Positions 10,046 through 20,993 of a stretch of DNA of 64,000 bases are shown here, in pieces; positions within the stretch are counted from its first letter, which is position 1, and each line of letters begins with the position of its first letter. Origin of the DNA: Blastobasis lacticolella. Lineage: Eukaryota > Arthropoda > Insecta > Lepidoptera > Blastobasidae. The translations under genes and the position numbers were made by a program. The notes under the pieces are model-generated. The model saw only the letters and a program-made list of their open reading frames with translations. It was not told the origin of the DNA and made no database searches. The DNA is taken from the NCBI GenBank assembly GCA_905147135.1, contig LR990061.1, positions 3,448,026 to 3,512,025 on the forward strand, given 5' to 3'.

Positions 10046-10342
10046 TACTGAAACTTGATAGATATCTATCTAGATACATATATAGACATTTCAACTCATT
10101 ATTGGGCACAAAATTTTATGAAAAAGAAAAGGTCATACAAACATTGCGGGCAAAGGCGGTCTTATCGGTACAAGCGATATCTTCCAGGCAACCCTATATA
10201 AAAATAAAAATAAATATGAACTGCAGGGATAATAACAGTTTAAGGGACTTTCAAAATGGAGTAAATATACTGACAATCAAACATTTAGCCTAGGTACTGG
10301 TAAGTGTTAACTGTCGCCATATTACAGAAATACACTATAGAC

Positions 10343-10592
10343 TCTGGCCGTGTGGTGTCCGGCAGAGTAGAATAGCACCAACCCCTTACACTCATGGGTG
10401 TCGTACAAGGCGACTAATGTTTTCGAGGCAAAAGATCAAGAGTGTCCGTAGTCTGGAAAATGGGCAGCAGCATTTTCCATTATTATATTTAAACACTGCG
10501 ATCTCCAACCCGCCTGCCAATCGTGGAGATCTCCCCTTTCGTGGGAGAGGCCCTAAGTCTTGCAGTGGACTGTTACGGGCTATGATGATGAC
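10343..10592 (+). repeat. REP-3, full-length copy
   Basis: The cleanest copy: GGCCGTGTGGTGTCCGGCAG, AGAATAGCACCAACCCCTTA, GTACAAGGCGACTAATGTTT, GGAAAATGGGCAGCAGCATT, CTTTCGTGGGAGAGGCCCTA and TGGACTGTTACGGGCTATGA followed by TGATGA. Confidence 0.8.
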
Positions 10593-11970
10593 TGGAGACT
10601 CATTGGACTTATTCTCCCCTGATGAAAACGCAGCCCAATGGGTGAAGAATTTAGATATTTACTTGTAGTTTTAGTGTTCATTGATTACCTAGGTTATAAT
10701 TAGCGACTCGGCTATTAATGCCATACGAATAAATAAATAAATATTACTGATTCATGCACTTAGGTCTCATGTACCAAAAATACAGAACAATACATGCCTT
10801 GTAAGACTAAGCCGGGTATAGTTACCTATACTTGTGATTACGCTGGCGTCAAACCATACCACAACAATGAAAATATTGTTGCTTTGTAGAAATAAATAAG
10901 GCAGTAGTACCTATCGACTAACACAGAAACCAGTATAACTTGAGCTAGTGTCTCTATAGACGCTTATAGCAACCTTAGCTCCTTTTAGACTGGTATTATG
11001 TAGTTCGATATTCAGTCCTCTGTACCATCCAGGCGAACTCCACAAGCTTGACAGATTACCACCACCAGTGGTAGATATTCAACTACAAACCAATATCTAT
11101 GTTTGTGACAATCCACAAGCTATTGGGTTCTGGATCACGTTTACAAAATTTCATTGGCTTTGATAGCGTAATATTAAAAATATGATCAAACTGTTTGTAT
11201 GGAGCGCGCTCGGGAAACGCAAGCCTTATTTATTTGCCGTGTATTCGGCTACTATATGAGTTTATTACAAAACTATTTATTGAATTACTCATGCCCTTGT
11301 CATACATGCCTAACAACAAACAATCACTATCGTAGTGACTCATTAGAAAAAATTGGACACGTGCGCTGCAACAAACGTGTTTAATTTATACATTTCAATT
11401 TACACTCTATCTGAGCACCTAACAAAGCTACCGAATTTGACTATAATCAACCTAAAACTACAACTTACAACAAAGTCGATAAGGTCGAATTTCGTACGCA
11501 CCCGTCGAAATAAGCGACAACAGAACTTTTGCGTGCGATATCGACTCACTTCCTTTGTATTCGACTGTCTTTTGTTTTCGCTTTAACAGCAAATGTTGTG
11601 GTATTCGAAAAGTGTACCTAGTAGGTTCAAAGTCAGCTATATTTTGGACTTTGTATTTGACGTGTGCAGTATGTCAGTATGTCAAATCGCAATACCTAGA
11701 TCCGAGGTTTTTGTTAACAGTGGTTTACTGTATTCGCTGAAGGAGCACATTTAGTTGCATAACGAATTAGTATAATGAGCGTGTGATGGACTAAGTAACT
11801 GCGCTCAGTGAATCATTCCCCACATGTTGTCTATAGGTATTCTATAAGCTGGGCAATGTAATTGTTTGTCTTTGTTTGCGACAAAAGGTTTAAACCCTAA
11901 ACCAGTTTCGATTACGGTGTACCTAACCCAGTACAAGTATTTAGTATATAAAGAAATTAACATGGTTGAA
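10593..11970. other. Unassigned stretch
   Basis: Three short overlapping plus-strand frames near 11199-11740 have no recognisable domain, and I see no convincing gene. 10745-10830 weakly resembles the tail of a repeat also present near 19440 and 23900. Confidence 0.35.
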
Positions 11971-11971
11971 C

Positions 11972-12032
11972 AATTCACACAGCGCCATCTAGCCCCACAG
12001 TAATCAAAGCTTGTATTTTAGATGCCAGAAAA
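11972..12032 (-). mobile_element. SINE-2 3' fragment
   Basis: Contains the reverse complement of the AGATGGCGCTGTGTGAATTG block and adjoining AAGCTT region. About 60 bp remain. Confidence 0.65.
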
Positions 12033-12084
12033 CACACACAGACACATTTTTAGACACATTAGACACACAGACACAACAGCAGCA

Positions 12085-12380
12085 CAATTCTGCCATCGCA
12101 CCATACGCCGTGGGCTGGGTACTCATTCTCACTACGTGGACTCTCTGTCTCACTACGTGGACGCTCGAAAGAGCGTCTCGCTCGTACGATTCGGAACTTA
12201 AATGAGGTCCTAGCCACAGTGTTTCCTTTGGACTATGGCGGATTATTCAAGAGGTATATTAGAGGTCTCTTCAGAGGTGGGCAACGCATTGGTAGCGCCC
12301 CTGATGTTGTTGTCCATAGGCGGCGGTGACCACTTTTCATCAGGTGGCCCGCTTACCTGTATGCCTGCCATATACATAAA
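12085..12380 (+). pseudogene. LINE-4 C-terminus joined to its 3' end
   Basis: This copy ties the two halves of the family together. It begins with the CCATCGCACCATACGCCGTG (basic/GLG) block and CGCTCGTACGATTCGGA, continues through TTTCCTTTGGACTATG and TTCAAGAGGTATATTAGAGG, and passes directly into GGTGGGCAACGCATTGG and TCAGGTGGCCCGCTTACCTG. A frame from 12235 reads RGILEVSSEVGNALVAPLML then SSGGPLTCMPA. The upstream half carries a small tandem repeat (CTCTGT/CTCACTACGTGGA) and frame damage, so it is a dead copy. Confidence 0.75.
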
Positions 12381-12423
12381 AAACCCTATTCCTACTTTAT
12401 TCATATTGTCACATCATTAACGT

Positions 12424-12560
12424 AATTAGTATTTCTGCTGCTCAATCTCTCTTACTATTCTGTGAAGGTTGCCTGGTCGAGATCGCTTGTAAGCCTTTGC
12501 TCAATAATCTCTTACTGATTGTAACTGTACTGTATGAGCAATAAAGTGTTTACTGTTACA
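12424..12560 (+). repeat. LINE-type 3' tail
   Basis: Carries GAAGGTTGCCTGGTCGAGAT, CGCTTGTAAGC and TGTATGAGCAATAAAGTGTT, the 3'-UTR end of a lepidopteran LINE family. Related tails are at 15575, 43425 and 45714. Confidence 0.55.
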
Positions 12561-13009
12561 ATGCAATCAAACTATTAGTAAATTAGCGAACTGAGGCAAA
12601 ATACTCTAACTTAACTATGTCTATACATAGTATTGTACCTACCCGCAATTTAACACACGCCTACCCTCAAAAGCTTAAAAAGCCTCTGCATAGCAACAGC
12701 TACAGAACCGTTTTATTTTGGAAGGTAGCCGTTTAAGTCGAGACGTGGTGCAGAAAATTGCACTATCTGTAATTACCCTCAAATCTTGGCGGGGAACAGT
12801 GAAAATGGCATGTGCGTCTGTCTGTAACAGTGGTTTTATTTATGTATGTGGTTTTATCTCGTAAACAACTGTTACTATAGATATTTATGTTAAAATATAG
12901 GTATAGCAAGTATGTGAAAAGAAGGGTTTGCTGGTCTTTCCTCCTGGTTATCTCAACATATACATTGAATGTATAAGTAAATCATAAATACTAAAAGAAT
13001 TGAAAGAAC

Positions 13010-13113
13010 TATATTAGACGGAACTCACACGCGACGTACCTTCCGAAATGTCAGGAAAACTAATCGAGAAGGTACGTCGCGTTCGAGTCCCGTCTAATTT
13101 TATTATATTAGAC
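13010..13113. repeat. Compact foldback element with direct repeats
   Basis: Two 31-nt arms (13013-13043 and 13068-13098) are inverted copies with 3 mismatches, sharing GCGACGTACCTTC. The 10-nt direct repeat TATATTAGAC occurs at 13010-13019 and 13104-13113. The right arm contains GTTCGAGTCCCG, which resembles a tRNA B-box/T-loop. Confidence 0.55.
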
Positions 13114-14510
13114 TATGACGTATGAATTCAAGTAAAATAATATCCGTATTAGTTTTAATACTACTTCTTATACGTAAATTATCTGTTTACAAAAACTAAT
13201 CCAGATCCCTGTGTGACTTACTGATCTAGACCTTCCAACCCACTAAAACGGAAACCTAGTCTTACTTAGCAAATCTCTCACTACCAATCTCCTTGGTAAG
13301 TGATAGGCCCAGACTGGCAGCATTGACAGTTGACCGACCAAAAACAAAAAGAAATGTATTCGCATTCTGGAAACAAAGTGTCGGTAGCATTGTGACGTCG
13401 ACGCCGCGTACTTGGTTAGCTGAAATGCAATAGAACAGAGACATGTATGGAGACGAGTTTAGCACAAGAAATAAATAATATTTTAATAATATTACGGTCA
13501 CGGGATGCCAATCGGCACCCTAGAATATTGAACCAGTCTCAGTACCTGTAGCGGACGACGTTGGTCAACATTTCTTACATTAAATGTAGAGGATATTAAA
13601 CATGAAAAATCTATGTAAAGTTTACCAAAAAAGTATAGATTTCTTAGGTGAAATCAAAGGCAGTGTTTTAAGCAGTTTTAAACATTGGTGGTTCGTTTTA
13701 TAAAATTTACAGTCGAACAAACGTACGCCTACAACACAGTCGCGATATTTTATCCTTTGATTAAAAAGTGGATTAAGAGTTTCCGCTACACCTTTAACCA
13801 AGTAAGCCACATTCTCTCAATCAAAGAGGTCAATTTTTGTCGCATAAAATAAGAAGACTGTATCAGCCCCTTTGTACAACAATGGAGCTATGAAAATTTT
13901 CAATTATATTTTATTTATTCATCATCGTCCTTCATTCAATACCAACATCAGCCAGGGGGTTCAAGTAGATCGGTATCAATGTGAAACCTGCTACGCAATT
14001 TTTTTATTTCTTAAATTCTCAGACGGAATTCTTATTTCCGTCACGGAATACAAGGCGCAAAAGATGTTTTACATTAAAAATGCGTAAATAAATAGATAAC
14101 GTCACGCCTTTTCCTGTAGGGGTACGCATAACCACATTATCCCACTTGCTACATCAAAAACAAAATTAAAAATTAGAATAATAAAACTAAACACCGACTC
14201 CACACCATCCCGTCAGCAGCAAAACATTTTTAGTGAATCGTACTGGCAACTGAAAACCGAGTGAAATTCGTGGAACAACACAAAACTCGGGCAGCGGGAT
14301 CGGCGGAAAGCGACGAAAATGGACGAACACGACCGAAGGGAATGACGAAAAACGACTGTGGTGTCGCCGCGGCCTAGTAAGTGAGCTGCTATTGAGGGTA
14401 GACCCGTTTTATACTTGTTTTTGTACTGCAATTCTGGGGGTCCGTCGGGAGGGTTCTGTGTCTCAAAGGAAAGGGAAAACTAATCGAGCGTTAAGAGTAT
14501 TTTTTAAATA
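13114..14510. other. Unassigned stretch; GC-richer patch at 14205-14390
   Basis: No gene recognised. The 14205-14390 patch is CpG-richer and ends in CCTAGTAAGTGAG, which fits a 5' splice-donor consensus at 14377, but there is no convincing coding exon in front of it. Confidence 0.3.
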
Positions 14511-14514
14511 TTAA

Positions 14515-14668
14515 AGTAGCCAGGCATTTCATCGCCACCTCATCTAGTGAGTGACGATGCGGCCGAAGATGGAGCATGCCTGTCTAGGAACAGCCTTTAC
14601 ACTCTAGCCTTGAAGGCGTCCAGATTGTTATGACTAGGAAACATACCAGCAGGCAACGGACACTACGT
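14515..14668 (-). pseudogene. LINE-6 3' end remnant
   Basis: The minus strand carries CTGGACGCCTTCAAGGCTAG, GGCTGTTCCTAGACAGGCAT, GCTCCATCTTCGGCCGCATC and CACCTCATC-type sequence in the same order as 32557-32668 and the minus-strand copy at 51648-51782. Confidence 0.65.
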
Positions 14669-15570
14669 CGATATACGTTTGCCTATAATCTATTAGGGAG
14701 ATCGGTATCCACTGCCATCTTGTGGGCATTCTCATATATCTTACTGTTATATTACGAATTGTATATGTAGTTTTACATAGCGTTCCTGGATGTAGTGTCG
14801 TGTAAGACTGACAATTAGAACAAAAATGACGTCAATATTGACGTCCCAGAGCTAGTGTCGTATTAAGACAGAGTTTCGACACTAACATGTGTAAGTACGT
14901 CAGTCGATGGATATCATTTACTATGGAAAATTGTACTGTCGCAATATGGTGACAGAGCAAGTGCTTAATATCACCGAGAGAGAGATAAACCCACCTTTGT
15001 TAACAACCTCTTATAATTATTATTGTTATCTTGTTTCGTGTACAATAAAGTATTAACAACGTGTTAATGTTCAGAACCCTGGTACTGGTTTCGGGACGGC
15101 TCACTCCTGGTCGCATTTTCAAGTTTTGTATTACACCAACGCAGGTACAGCAGTAATCGGGTCGCGTATTTTCTGAGTGGGAATTGTTTTCTTGTCGACT
15201 GTACTTTCGTTATTTTTTTGTTTGTTTCCATTTTTGAACGGCGAATTTCGGTGCCAGGTATGGTAGCTAGATTTCTTTTTGCCTGTGTTCTATTTTAAAA
15301 GCGTGGATTTTGGTAAAATGTTACGGAATACTGCTACAGATACCAAGATAATGCGCTAAAAATACCTACAGTTACCAACAATGCTCTTGTCTTAGGCTTA
15401 CAATATATCTGGCTATCCTCTATCAGTATTAACATAAAAAGATCGATATGTATGTGTGTATGTATGTATATATTTGTAGATATTTATGTGGGTAAGTAGA
15501 ATGAATATACTTATATACATATATGCCTATTTAGATAGGTTATATTGTGCACGTCCTATCGGCGTCTCAT
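14669..15570. other. Unassigned stretch with an 18-bp palindrome
   Basis: Contains the perfect palindrome GACGTCAATATTGACGTC at 14828-14845. 14740-15060 contains a polyadenylation-like CAATAAAG context at about 15043 and could be part of an old LTR, but I cannot define ends. Confidence 0.35.
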
Positions 15571-15574
15571 GATC

Positions 15575-15712
15575 ACATCACGCTTCCGAAGGCCTGCTGG
15601 AAGAGATTTCTTTTAGAAATAAGTAGCGCCTGTTATGCCATTTCTTACTTTACCTGCTATTCGCTATGTATTTCCTGTGCACAATAAACTGTTAAATAAA
15701 TAAATGAGAAAA
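15575..15712 (+). repeat. LINE-type 3' tail
   Basis: Contains GGCCTGCTGGAAGAGATTTC, TAAGTAGCGCCTGTTATGCC and TGCACAATAAACTG followed by (TAAA)n, a lepidopteran LINE 3'-UTR end. Confidence 0.55.
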
Positions 15713-15799
15713 AATTAAAATGGGTTTCTAGGTAAAAGCCGCATCAAAATCAGATCTGTTCAAGTGGGAGTCAAGAAACTATAGGCAAATATAATGTAA

Positions 15800-15876
15800 G
15801 CAAATATCCAATGGGCCACCTGACGGAAAGTGGTTATCCCTGCCCATGGACATTAGCAACACCAGGGTTATCACTA
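15800..15876 (-). mobile_element. LINE-4 3' fragment
   Basis: Contains ATGGGCCACCTGACGGAAAG and CCCATGGACATTAGCAACAC, the reverse complement of the family's conserved block. Confidence 0.6.
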
Positions 15877-16014
15877 ATAATTTAAATTATTTTAAAGCTT
15901 TAGAATAAACTTTCATTGGCTTCTATTGACTGTATAATCTAGAACAGTATTTTAAATCATCTATAAAAAAATTAAAGAGTTGTTATTTCACACATTAATC
16001 ATAATAATATGTAC

Positions 16015-16262
16015 GTAACCTAACCGAGAGAAAAGTCGGATACCCCCGACCACGTTTACTTAAACTCAAATATTTTTTAAACTACGCAACCGATTTTAAT
16101 GAAACAAAACAAAGAACCTTTTCGATTAAACTGGCTTTCAAATAGAGAAAACCTCATCCAAATTGGTTCATTCGTTCAGGAGCTACGATGTCATAGACAG
16201 ATACATATAACTTAAAATTTTCAACTCCCCCTCCCCCTGTTTTTCGTCGGGATTTAAAAAAG
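16015..16262 (+). repeat. REP-11 copy
   Basis: Shares order and sequence with 26320-26612: CCCCCGACCACGTTTACTTA, CTACGCAACCGATTTTAATG, ATTAAACTGGCTTTCAAATA, AGCTACGATGTCATAGACAG, ending in TTTTTCGTCGGGATTTAAAA. A common dispersed lepidopteran repeat, probably non-autonomous. Confidence 0.65.
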
Positions 16263-16769
16263 TACAAAGCCTAAACTATTGACTGAGATCAAATACTAAC
16301 TTCATTTAATAATTCACCTTCACAATCTGTCTCGGCAGCCCTCATGCGCTTAGGTCACCCACAGTGAGACCTAGGCCACGCAGTTAGGTACCGAAACGAA
16401 CACTAGCCTAGATCTAGCGACCTTGTGCCACATGCACACTATCTATAGTACAAATTGTATATAAATATGTGCTTGATGTTTGCTATACTGCGTCAAGGCT
16501 GTGTAGTTAGTGACGAAGTTAAAGGTTAGTTTTTATTAAGCGTTTAAATGATTTAATTGATTTGGGTCTAGCTATTTATACGTACAGGCTTATGAATGCG
16601 AATTATATATCTTAAAGTGTAGACAAACAAAACAATTCAGTCAGTCCACAACAAACAAGAAAAATAATTCTACGCCCCAGGGGCGAAACCTGGACTATTT
16701 TTGCTATTGATTTTACTTGTAAAAATGTCCCACCAAGTGCACAAGGATGCCGAAGACAGAGCAAAGTGG

Positions 16770-16835
16770 ACTATGGGCGGGCCCCGGGCCCCCGCGTGTT
16801 GAGCAGGAGGATTTAACGCCAAGATGACGATGGTG
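16770..16835 (+). mobile_element. SINE-1 3' tail fragment
   Basis: Contains GGGCGGGCCCCGGGCCCCCG then TTTAACGCCAAGATGACGAT, the terminal block of SINE-1. Confidence 0.55.
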
Positions 16836-16924
16836 ACTTTACTCGTAGAAACTATAAACTCACTATGGTTCAGCGGTACAACCTAATTAGCTATATTTTT
16901 TAATTTTCTTGTATTTTTCTTTCA

Positions 16925-17045
16925 CTATTCCGCGACCAACTGCCAATGTCTGCCAGTCACTTTCGAAGGCCCGCAGCTCATCTATCCACCTTTTTTTTTT
17001 TGGGTCCTCTGAACGGGAGTAGGACTTTACCCAGCAGTAGGATGT
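16925..17045 (-). pseudogene. LINE-7-like C-terminus remnant
   Basis: The minus strand reads DELRAFESDWQTLAV, the same block as 42747 (FESDWQTLALDRE). It is an endonuclease/RT-type LINE C-terminus interrupted by an A-run. Confidence 0.55.
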
Positions 17046-17066
17046 GTCAGACTAATATAACAATAA

Positions 17067-17445
17067 CTAGCTTACCCGGCAAACGTTGTTTTGCCATATA
17101 AATAATTAAATGACGATTGATCAGTTTTCGACCGGAGAGGAAAAATGATTAAATTACTAAAATAGCTATTAAAAAATAAGGATTGATCGTAGAAGGGTGA
17201 AAATTGAGGATTGTATGTATTTTTGTATGTTGTATCATAAAAAAATAGAAATTAAAAATTTTGTCTAAAAAATAAAAACATAAATTTAGCGGTGGACTAC
17301 CCCTAACATTTAGGGGGATGAAAAATAGATGTTGGCCGATTCTCATAGATACCGGATAAGCACAAAAAATTTCATCAAAATCGGTCAAGCCGTTTCGGAG
17401 GAGTATGGCAACGAAAACTGTGACACGAGAATTTTAAATATTAGA
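17067..17445 (-). mobile_element. HEL-10 Helitron-like non-autonomous element
   Basis: On the minus strand it begins TCTAATATTTAAAATTCTCG (5' TC at 17445) and ends GGGTAAGCTAG at 17067. A hairpin (GGCAAA-6 nt loop-TTTGCC) lies just inside the 3' end. It is flanked by A (17066) and T (17446) with no target duplication, as expected for Helitron insertion between A and T. It is 379 bp with no coding capacity. The internal 79-codon frame (17149-17388, minus) is not conserved coding as far as I can tell. Confidence 0.7.
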
Positions 17446-17749
17446 TAATTGTATATTTATAAGTAACTGGTTCAAACCACATTTTTCCGATTCCCGTGTT
17501 CTAATTCTAAAATACGTCCGCAATCTTCATCTTGGAACGCAGCCTACCGCTACCGCCAACTTTCACGGCAAAGAAGTATTTGAATTTCGAGCTCACACAG
17601 TCTGTCAGGCAGCCAGTGATAGTCGCAGCTTCGGGTGGTTCCGGCTAATCTCGACAGATTTCGCTGACGGTCGCACAGCCTATACGTAGCGTCTGCATCG
17701 AAAGTCTCTATGAAACGCTATTTAAAAAGGCTTTATTATTTTGGACGAT

Positions 17750-17858
17750 TTGCGAAAGGCTGGTGATGGATGCTGGATGGGGAAAGCTGAGGACAGGCCT
17801 CATTGGGGGAGGCCTATATCTAGCAGTGGACTAGTATGGGCTGATGATGATGAGATTA
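17750..17858 (+). pseudogene. LINE-7-like 3' end remnant
   Basis: GCGAAAGGCTGGTGATGGAT, GGGGGAGGCCTATATCTAGC and AGTGGACTAGTATGGGCTGA followed by (TGATGA) form the QQW-type end and microsatellite tail. Confidence 0.55.
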
Positions 17859-18520
17859 TTATTGACTGCACAAGTGCTTTTAGGTCGGCCATCTTTAAAG
17901 TACTTCCAAAATGAGAAAGTACTAGGCGACTCCTTGGTTAGCGCCTTAAGATATTCCTAAGCATTTATGAGTCACAAAATCGGTATCATAAAGTTATTTT
18001 AGATGTTTGTACCACTTCTTTAATTGCCTCTTTCTATGTTAAGAGTGACTTACAGAGATTAATTTTAGTGCAATGCTTTTTCTTGTTTGGAATATTAAAT
18101 TCGTATTAAGATTGGTGCAATTGAACATAATTCTCATGAAGATTATCATCAAAACTATTATTAGTTAATACAGAATCCGGATATAATTACGGACTTTAAA
18201 CGAGGATATAAACTAATTAAGTAAAGCGGGATGCTGTATTTTCATCAACATTGTCAAAACACCTAGTCCACAGTGTAATTTTTAAGGAAAACGATTTATT
18301 TCCTCATAAAGTTACAACGAACAGATTCAATTTCTTGTTTTTCTCACGTAATTACGTCAATTTGAGCACAAACCGTCTCACGTCAGGTGCATTTTTTAAG
18401 ACAGTCATTGTTCTTAATGTGGCCTGTTAGGAAAATTAAGATATTTACCGCATTATACTTACAAAGAGAACAAATTACGACTCATTCATTCATTTATTTA
18501 CGTGTGAGAGAAAGATGAGA
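17859..18520. other. Unassigned AT-rich stretch
   Basis: No gene, RNA or repeat recognised. Confidence 0.4.
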
Positions 18521-18529
18521 GTGGTTACC

Positions 18530-18768
18530 GATGGACATCTCTAGCTCACTGTCACCCAAAGGGCAATGTAATAGGGCTATGCTCAGAGTCTGGTTGCGCG
18601 ATAGAATCAGAAATGAGGAGATTTGCAAGCAAACCAAGGTCATCGACATAGCTCGAAGTATTGCCAGACTAAAGTGGCAGTGGTCAGAACACGACCGGCC
18701 TTTGTGAAAATCTCTATGGGAGGCCTATGCCCAACAGTGGGGGTCTTTCGGCTAATATGATGATTATC
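18530..18768 (+). pseudogene. LINE-7 C-terminus, internally deleted
   Basis: Contains GCGCGATAGAATCAGAAATG, AGGAGATTTGCAAGC and the AAAGTGGCAGTGG block. It then skips about 150 bp present at 48180-48540 and resumes at ACGACCGGCCTTTGTG and GGGAGGCCTATGCCCAACAG. Dead copy. Confidence 0.7.
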
Positions 18769-18992
18769 AACACCAATGCGTTGTTTACCTCTAAAATAAC
18801 GGGCACGTTTCTCTGGCAGCAGGATGTCAAATATCCTTCCGCTGTCAAAGCCAAGTTCCCCAAATCCCCGCCTCATAGAGTACTGGAATCCTTACTCATT
18901 GATAGTAGGAAACAATATTACTTAAAATATTCCACAGTATTCTATAAATTGGAGGTACTTCCCCATATAGGAAGTGAACTAAAATCGAAGCC
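18769..18992 (-). mobile_element. LINE-4 variant fragment
   Basis: The minus strand carries GAATGAGTAAGGATTCCAGT-like, GGCGGGGATTTGGGGAACTT and AAACAACGCATTGGTG blocks in the order of the 8932-9250 copy. It abuts the LINE-7 remnant directly. Confidence 0.6.
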
Positions 18993-19540
18993 GAATCAAG
19001 CTGAGCGTTATTTACCGTCGATCGGTGTACATTATTTGCCGACGGTACCCAGTTTCCGTTACGTCTACGATTCGGTAGTCGTGGCGGCGATACGGGCGAC
19101 TTTCGCTCGGTTTTCAAGCCGATAGAGTGTTTGTACGCCTCCATCCGATGCCGTGAGCCGTTTGAGACGATTCCAGAACACTGTTTGAAATTTGAATTTG
19201 TTGTGTAAGCAAACAGTTGTGTTGGGGGATACTCGTATCACGATTGTCTTGGTTCTTCTTGGGGATTTAATTTGTGTGACCTTGGCGTCTTTAATTCGCT
19301 TTACTGTTGCATAGCCCGTGGCAATATATTTGAACGTCCTCCATATTAGTGGAGAGCATTGTCATAAAAAAAAATTATACTATACGCAGTGATAAATGAG
19401 CAGACAACTTTGATGGTAAGTGGTAACTGTCACCCATAACATCTATGATTCATGCATTTAGGTTGCAGGCAACAAAAATACAGCGCGCAGGTGCGACGGC
19501 ACTGTAAGGACTAAGATGAAACGTCTCACCTCATCTCGAG
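18993..19540. other. Unassigned; degraded repeat at 19395-19520
   Basis: 19395-19520 resembles 23890-24000 (GATGGTAAGTGGTAAC, AAAAATACAG, CAGGTGCG...CACTG), a worn LINE-tail-like family. The rest is unassigned. Confidence 0.35.
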
Positions 19541-19544
19541 CATC

Positions 19545-19830
19545 AGTGGCCTAGTGGTTAAGGGATCCGACTCGTAAGCGAGAGGTACCGGCTTCGAACG
19601 CCAGTGCTGACGTACCAATCACTGTTTTCTGAGTTATGTACGTTAGTTGAACTCTAATTGAAACTCTTACGGTGAGGAAAAACATCGTTATGAAACCTGC
19701 ATTCTGTGTGTAACTATGATTCAATCTGGTGAAGTTCCCCTGTGAACAGGGTCACGGAGTACCCTCCACTGTATTATCTGATCTGCCGAAGCCTGGTTCA
19801 TAGTCAAGACGGACCCGGTGCCCCATTTAT
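19545..19830 (+). mobile_element. SINE-1 with intact tRNA-like head
   Basis: The head has an A-box-like TGGCCTAGTGG, an anticodon-arm-like GACTCGTAAGCGAG hairpin and a B-box-like GGCTTCGAACGCC, resembling a lysine/arginine-type tRNA 5' part. The body follows (GTTTTCTGAGTTATGTACGT, TCTTACGGTGAGGAAAAACA, GGGTCACGGAG, ATCTGATCTGCCGAAGCCTG), and the copy ends in GACCCGGTGCCCC without the GAGAGCACAAC tail. The best example in the window of the family's pol III promoter. Confidence 0.75.
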
Positions 19831-20189
19831 TTCAAAATAAAACTTCATTTTACACCTGCTTTTTGAAGCAAAAAGTTTTTAAAGTCGTTAAAGAACTGTT
19901 TATACGTAAGTACTCGTAATTCTAAGTAGCTACTTGTTTGTGTAACTATTTAAATATTATTTTCCCGTACTCACGAATTAGATACCCTACCAACGGCCAT
20001 TTGTGGTGGCGTCAGACGTCACGTTACTTGAGTACATGATAAAAGAACGAACTTGTACAAAATATGTTTTGAGGAAAAATAAAGTCACAAAATTCAGTGG
20101 AATTGTGTCGCAAAATTATATCAAACTGCCTGCTATACCGTAGGACAGTATCTCTATAAGTACTTATTTCATAGGACCTACTTAAAAGA

Positions 20190-20396
20190 TTTCCTGTTCG
20201 ATTTAGTGCCCACAGCACAATTCCGCCATCGCACCACCCGCCGTGGGCTGGGTACTCATCCCCACTACGTAGACCCTCTGTTGGTCACCGCGCGAAGGTT
20301 CGAAAGAACGTTTCTCGCTCGTACGATTCGAACGTGGAATGTGCTCCTAGCCACAGTGTTTCCTTTGGACTATGACATGGGATCGTTCAACTCTCG
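20190..20396 (+). pseudogene. LINE-4 C-terminal fragment
   Basis: The frame at 20206 reads AQFRHRTTRRGLGTHPHYVD, then RRFERTFLARTIRTWN and VFPLDYDMGSFN. It has the same Jockey-like block as 4660-5048 and lacks the 3' end. Confidence 0.75.
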
Positions 20397-20993
20397 GACT
20401 CGTGTGTTTGACTGTACGAATGTCTGACCTAATCAGAATCTGACATAGTCCGAATCTGACTAACTGCCCTCCTCAGAAGCTGTTATCCTGAGAATCTGAC
20501 GTACACCAAGTGCTGCATGATAATAGGTATAGAACCTGCAAATATAGTCTACAATTAAAGTTTCTCAAAGATTACTAGGATATGCGGTTATCAATGGGGT
20601 GAGGAGGAACCTTCTGGAAGTATAAGAGAGCAGCTGAACCGTGTCTGACATCTGGATCGATCACAGCCGCCAAATCCCTGCCACCATGACACAAGCTGCA
20701 GGTGGTCAATCTGGAAGCAACTAAACCGTTTACGAACGCAGGTTTGCCGCTGCAAAGAATCTTTGGCTCAATGTGGTTACATGTACCAGGTGCACCAGTG
20801 ATGCGGCTGTGAAGATCTATCTCAATCTATGGCGCATCTGCTTTCTTGTTCTTTTTATCCTAGGAACTGCTCTTGGCTACTGATAACGCAGTTGCCGTAG
20901 CTAACTACTGGGCAAAGCAGATCTGACTTGTTTTAGAAAATTGACTCGAACAAGAATGAGGTTTCTAGGTTCAACGTAAGACACTCTCCTAAT
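20397..20993. other. Unassigned stretch
   Basis: Contains a small cluster of AATCTGAC words (20436-20510). 20580-20940 is GC-richer without a recognised frame. Confidence 0.35.

Noticed and set aside
14205..14390. Possible first exon ending at a GTAAGT donor (14377)
   Set aside because: Frames upstream of the donor stop quickly, and no partner exon was found.
19545..19620. tRNA-like sequence with A- and B-box motifs
   Set aside because: It is the head of SINE-1. It continues into a repeated body, and the 5' and 3' ends do not pair as an acceptor stem. The heads at 5598, 25165, 48828 and 33195-33288 were rejected as tRNA genes for the same reason.
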